From: Noviherbaspirillum suwonense | Lineage (GTDB): Bacteria > Pseudomonadota > Gammaproteobacteria > Burkholderiales > Burkholderiaceae_D | Reading direction: 5' to 3' | Length of the DNA stretch: 64,000 nucleotides | NCBI RefSeq assembly: GCF_900182955.1 | Contig: NZ_FXUL01000004.1 | Coordinates: 248,001-312,000, forward strand | In this document: positions 61,864-64,000 of the stretch, one piece after another | Layout of the letters: every line of letters begins with the position of its first letter | Position numbering within the stretch: the first letter of the stretch is position 1 | The notes under the pieces: generated by a model | What the model saw: only the letters and a program-made list of their open reading frames with translations | What the model was told of the DNA's origin: nothing | The model's database searches: none | Program-made: the position numbers and the translations under genes

Positions 61864-62543
61864 TAGGCGTGCTGATCCCGGCGCATGACGAGGAAGCCTG
61901 CCTGGCCGACTGCCTGGACGCGGTGTTCCGCGCCGCGGCCCATCCGGGGCTGGGCGGCGAGCAGGTGGTCGTGGCCGTCGCGCTGGATGCCTGCAGCGAC
62001 CGCTCCGAACAGCTTGCCGCGGCCTATCCGGTGACGCTGATCCGGCTCGATGCGCGCAATGTCGGCATGGCCCGCGCCGCCGCGGCGGTCGCGCTGCTGG
62101 ATGCGGGCGCGGACTGGCTTGCCTGCACCGATGCCGACACCGTCGTCGCCGACGACTGGCTGCACCAGCAGCTGAGGCTGCGCGACGAAGCGGGCGCCGA
62201 CGCCGTCTGCGGCACCATCAGCGTCACCGACTGGACGCCGCACCTGGCACGGCTGCAGGCGCTGCTGCAGCGCTTCCATGCGTCCTATACCGACGCGGAT
62301 GACCACAGGCATATCCACGGCGCCAACTTCGGCGTCTCGGCGCAGGCCTACCGTCGGGCCGGCGGCTTCCAGGCGGTGACCTGCAGCGAGGATGTCGCGC
62401 TCGTGATGGCGCTGCAGGCCGACGGCGCCCGGATCGCATGGAGCGCCGCGCCGCGGGTGGTGACCAGCGCCCGCATCGCCAGCAAGGCGCGCGGCGGCTT
62501 CGGCGACACGCTGTTTGCATGGAGCATGCAGCCGCCGGCATGA
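61860..62543 (+). CDS. Family 2 glycosyltransferase
   Basis: 227 residues with the GT-A start IGVLIPAHDEEACLADCLDAV, the DxD motif at Asp91-Asp93 (CTDADTVV), and HGANFGVSAQAYRRAGGF plus CSEDVALV for the acceptor side. No membrane helix, compact length. Closes the four-gene unit that starts with the acyl-CoA dehydrogenase-like gene. Confidence 0.9.
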   Translation: MIGVLIPAHDEEACLADCLDAVFRAAAHPGLGGEQVVVAVALDACSDRSEQLAAAYPVTLIRLDARNVGMARAAAAVALLDAGADWLACTDADTVVADDWLHQQLRLRDEAGADAVCGTISVTDWTPHLARLQALLQRFHASYTDADDHRHIHGANFGVSAQAYRRAGGFQAVTCSEDVALVMALQADGARIAWSAAPRVVTSARIASKARGGFGDTLFAWSMQPPA

Positions 62544-62674
62544 GGAAGCCCGCGCCGGGCGCAGCGTTAGCGGTGATGGGCGCGCGCTTGCGGAGAGTCG
62601 TGCGGCGCAGGCGCGGCGCGGGAACCTGGGTCGGGCTCCGGGTCTAAAAGGACATTACCCAACCAGGAGACACC

Positions 62675-62932
62675 ATGAGCAAGCTCGACCAGGAAAAGCG
62701 GGACGAGATCCCGTCACGCGAATTCGCCTTTCCCAAGCAGCAGAAGGAGCCGCTGGAAGACGCCAGCCACGTGCGCAATGCGATCGCCAGGTTCAACCAG
62801 GTCGAAGGCGTGACCGACGCCGAGCGCGACGAGGCATGGAAGCGCATTCGTGCGGCGGCGCGCAAGTTCGATGTGGAAATGGAAGAGGGTGGATGGCGCG
62901 AGCTCAAGCACGGCGGGCACCGGAAGAGCTGA
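62675..62932 (+). CDS. Small conserved protein, DUF6582-like
   Basis: 85 residues, highly charged and helical: EKRDEIPSREFAFPKQQKEPLEDASHVRNAIARFNQVEGVTDAERDEAWKRI resembles small proteins of unknown role that sit near phage or plasmid genes and also in core genomes. Good ribosome site AGGAG. No membrane segment or known catalytic motif. Followed by a strong hairpin. Confidence 0.8.
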   Translation: MSKLDQEKRDEIPSREFAFPKQQKEPLEDASHVRNAIARFNQVEGVTDAERDEAWKRIRAAARKFDVEMEEGGWRELKHGGHRKS

Positions 62933-62962
62933 CCGGCCGCGCGGCGACGGCTGCGCACTGAG

Positions 62963-62995
62963 GCAGCGAAGGCCTGCGGCGCAGGCCTTCGCTGC
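62963..62995. terminator. Strong bidirectional hairpin between DUF6582-like gene and ribB
   Basis: Perfect 15-bp stem GCAGCGAAGGCCTGC / GCAGGCCTTCGCTGC with a three-base loop. It lies between convergent genes and probably ends both transcripts, though a T tract is lacking on the plus strand. Confidence 0.75.
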
Positions 62996-63054
62996 TGCTA
63001 CTTCAATGCTGTCGCCGGTCTCTTTCGCCTGCCGCGTCCGGGACCGGCGCAGCG

Positions 63055-63726
63055 TCAGGCCGCCGCCTGGACCTCTGCCATCCGGCACGCCACCAGCTCG
63101 GCGATCGTCAGCTGCGGCAGCCCATGGAGCGCGGCGAAGCGGTCGATGTCCTCGCCCCGCATCATCGAGCCGTCCGGGTTCATCAGCTCGCACAGCACCG
63201 CCGCCGGCGCCAGCCCGGCCAGCAGCGCGAGGTCGATCGCGCCCTCGGTATGGCCCTGCCGTTCCAGCACGCCGCCGCGCGCGGCCCGCAGCGGGAATAC
63301 GTGGCCGGGCCGCACCAGGTCGTCGGGCAGCGCGTCGGCGGCGATGGCGGTGCGTATCGTGTGCAGCCGGTCCGCGGCCGACACGCCGGTGCTCACGCCA
63401 TGGCGCGCCTCGATCGACACGGTGAATGCGGTGCCGTTGCGGCTTTCGTTGCTGGCGACCATCTGGGGCAGGGCCAGCGACTGCAGTTTCTCGTCGGACA
63501 GGCACAGGCAGACGATGCCGCTGCATTCGCGGATCAGCATGGCCATCGACTCGACCGTCAGCCTGTCCGCGGCGACGATCAGGTCGGCTTCATTCTCGCG
63601 GTCGAAATCATCCAGCAGGATGACGGGGAGGCCGCGCTGCATCGCCTGCAATGCAAGCGCCAGCCGTTCATGCGCGGCTGCGCGGCTCGTGGGAAACGAC
63701 GTACTTTTCAACTCGGTTTTTGACAT
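63055..63726 (-). CDS. ribB: 3,4-dihydroxy-2-butanone 4-phosphate synthase
   Basis: Converts ribulose 5-phosphate to the four-carbon unit of riboflavin. The 223-residue single-domain RibB has [18 protein letters not shown] (metal/catalytic acid loop), [40 protein letters not shown] and [11 protein letters not shown]. No RibA domain is fused. An FMN riboswitch covers the 5' leader, so the gene is repressed when flavin is plentiful. Start at 63726; the open frame upstream runs through the riboswitch and is not coding. Confidence 0.96.
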   Translation of the reverse strand: MSKTELKSTSFPTSRAAAHERLALALQAMQRGLPVILLDDFDRENEADLIVAADRLTVESMAMLIRECSGIVCLCLSDEKLQSLALPQMVASNESRNGTAFTVSIEARHGVSTGVSAADRLHTIRTAIAADALPDDLVRPGHVFPLRAARGGVLERQGHTEGAIDLALLAGLAPAAVLCELMNPDGSMMRGEDIDRFAALHGLPQLTIAELVACRMAEVQAAA

Positions 63727-63826
63727 GGAAACGCTCTTCACAAAAGATGGGTGAAAGCGTTTCAGGGCAAGCAAACAGGCATAGCCCCGCGCCGATCGCT
63801 CGGTGTCGGGGATAGGACCGTAAGCA

Positions 63827-63966
63827 CATCTTCTCTCATCCGGACTATGACCGTCGGCCCTGGAATCGCACCAGATCTGCTGACCTTGCTTGCGCAAGCG
63901 CTCGCGGGCTTGTCTACGTGATGTAGTTTTACCGCCGGTGGGGAATTTCACCCCGCCCTGAAGACG
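63827..63966 (-). promoter_or_regulatory. FMN riboswitch (RFN element) of ribB
   Basis: On the minus strand the leader contains the conserved blocks AGGGCGGGGTGAAATTCCCC, ACCGGCGGTA, AGCCCGCGAGCG, GGTCAGCAGATCTGG, AGGGCCGACGGT and CCGGATGAGAGAAG, in the order of the RFN aptamer. The P1 stem pairs CGTCTTC (63966-63960) with GAAGATG (63833-63827). A G+C-rich hairpin at about 63784-63811 between the aptamer and the ribB start is a candidate expression platform, with control at initiation or Rho-dependent since no T tract follows. Confidence 0.95.
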
Positions 63967-64000
63967 CACTGACATGGGACCGATGGATGGCCCCGGGCAA

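Noticed and set aside
63727-63975. N-terminal extension of ribB through the leader
   Set aside because: The stretch is the FMN riboswitch; the extension is not present in RibB proteins.

Overview
The window reads as a chromosomal segment of a high-G+C betaproteobacterium, most likely Burkholderiales, family Oxalobacteraceae (Noviherbaspirillum, Herbaspirillum or Massilia-like). The grounds are the gene orders flhF-flhG-fliA-motC-motD, spoT-rpoZ-gmk and yicC/kinase-PP2C-rph-rdgB-hemW, the codon usage, and a dense complement of hybrid sensor kinases. No rRNA, tRNA, CRISPR array, transposase or integrase was found. The genus is an inference.

Layout. (1) 1-6.6 kb: the 5' part of a leucine-rich-repeat protein of type III effector style runs off the left edge. 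It is followed by the end of the flagellar regulon (flhF, a degenerate flhG, fliA, motC, motD) and a conspicuously A+T-rich orphan gene. (2) 6.6-14.7 kb: isocitrate lyase with its own terminator, a membrane GGDEF-EAL protein, a molybdate locus (mini-ModE, a ModE-type operator, modA, modB, but no modC), rlmJ and greB. (3) 14.9-25 kb: core housekeeping (spoT, rpoZ, gmk, yicC, rph, rdgB, hemW) interleaved with an orphan NarL-type response regulator, a heme oxygenase and a Ser/Thr kinase-PP2C phosphatase pair. (4) 25.0-26.1 kb: a gene-free, roughly 900-bp imperfect palindrome built of nested inverted repeats and CAACGG-type short repeats. (5) 26.1-30.1 kb: a single-chain biotin-dependent acyl-CoA carboxylase with a translationally coupled TetR regulator. 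(6) 30.3-37.2 kb: a signalling island (CHASE3 hybrid kinase with three receivers, CheR, REC-less CheB, REC-kinase, MerR-type-HTH-receiver protein). (7) 37.7-48.2 kb: four secreted DUF11/SdrD-B-like proteins, including a 1616-residue probable outer-membrane barrel protein, followed by a cytosolic GAF-PAS kinase. (8) 48.5-55.7 kb: a FadR-type regulator, a complete branched-chain-type ABC importer and an acyl-CoA synthetase, a probable uptake-and-activation locus for an organic acid. (9) 55.9-62.9 kb: YnfA, two polytopic membrane proteins (one GT-C-like) and a tight four-gene unit (acyl-CoA dehydrogenase-like, PIG-L deacetylase, NodS-like methyltransferase, GT2 glycosyltransferase). (10) 63.0-64 kb: ribB under an FMN riboswitch on the minus strand.

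The best candidates for something undescribed are the four-gene sugar/acyl modification unit at 59.5-62.5 kb, the secreted DUF11/barrel operon at 37.7-46.5 kb, the large palindromic repeat at 25.1-26.0 kb, and the two atypical genes flanking the flagellar block at the left end.
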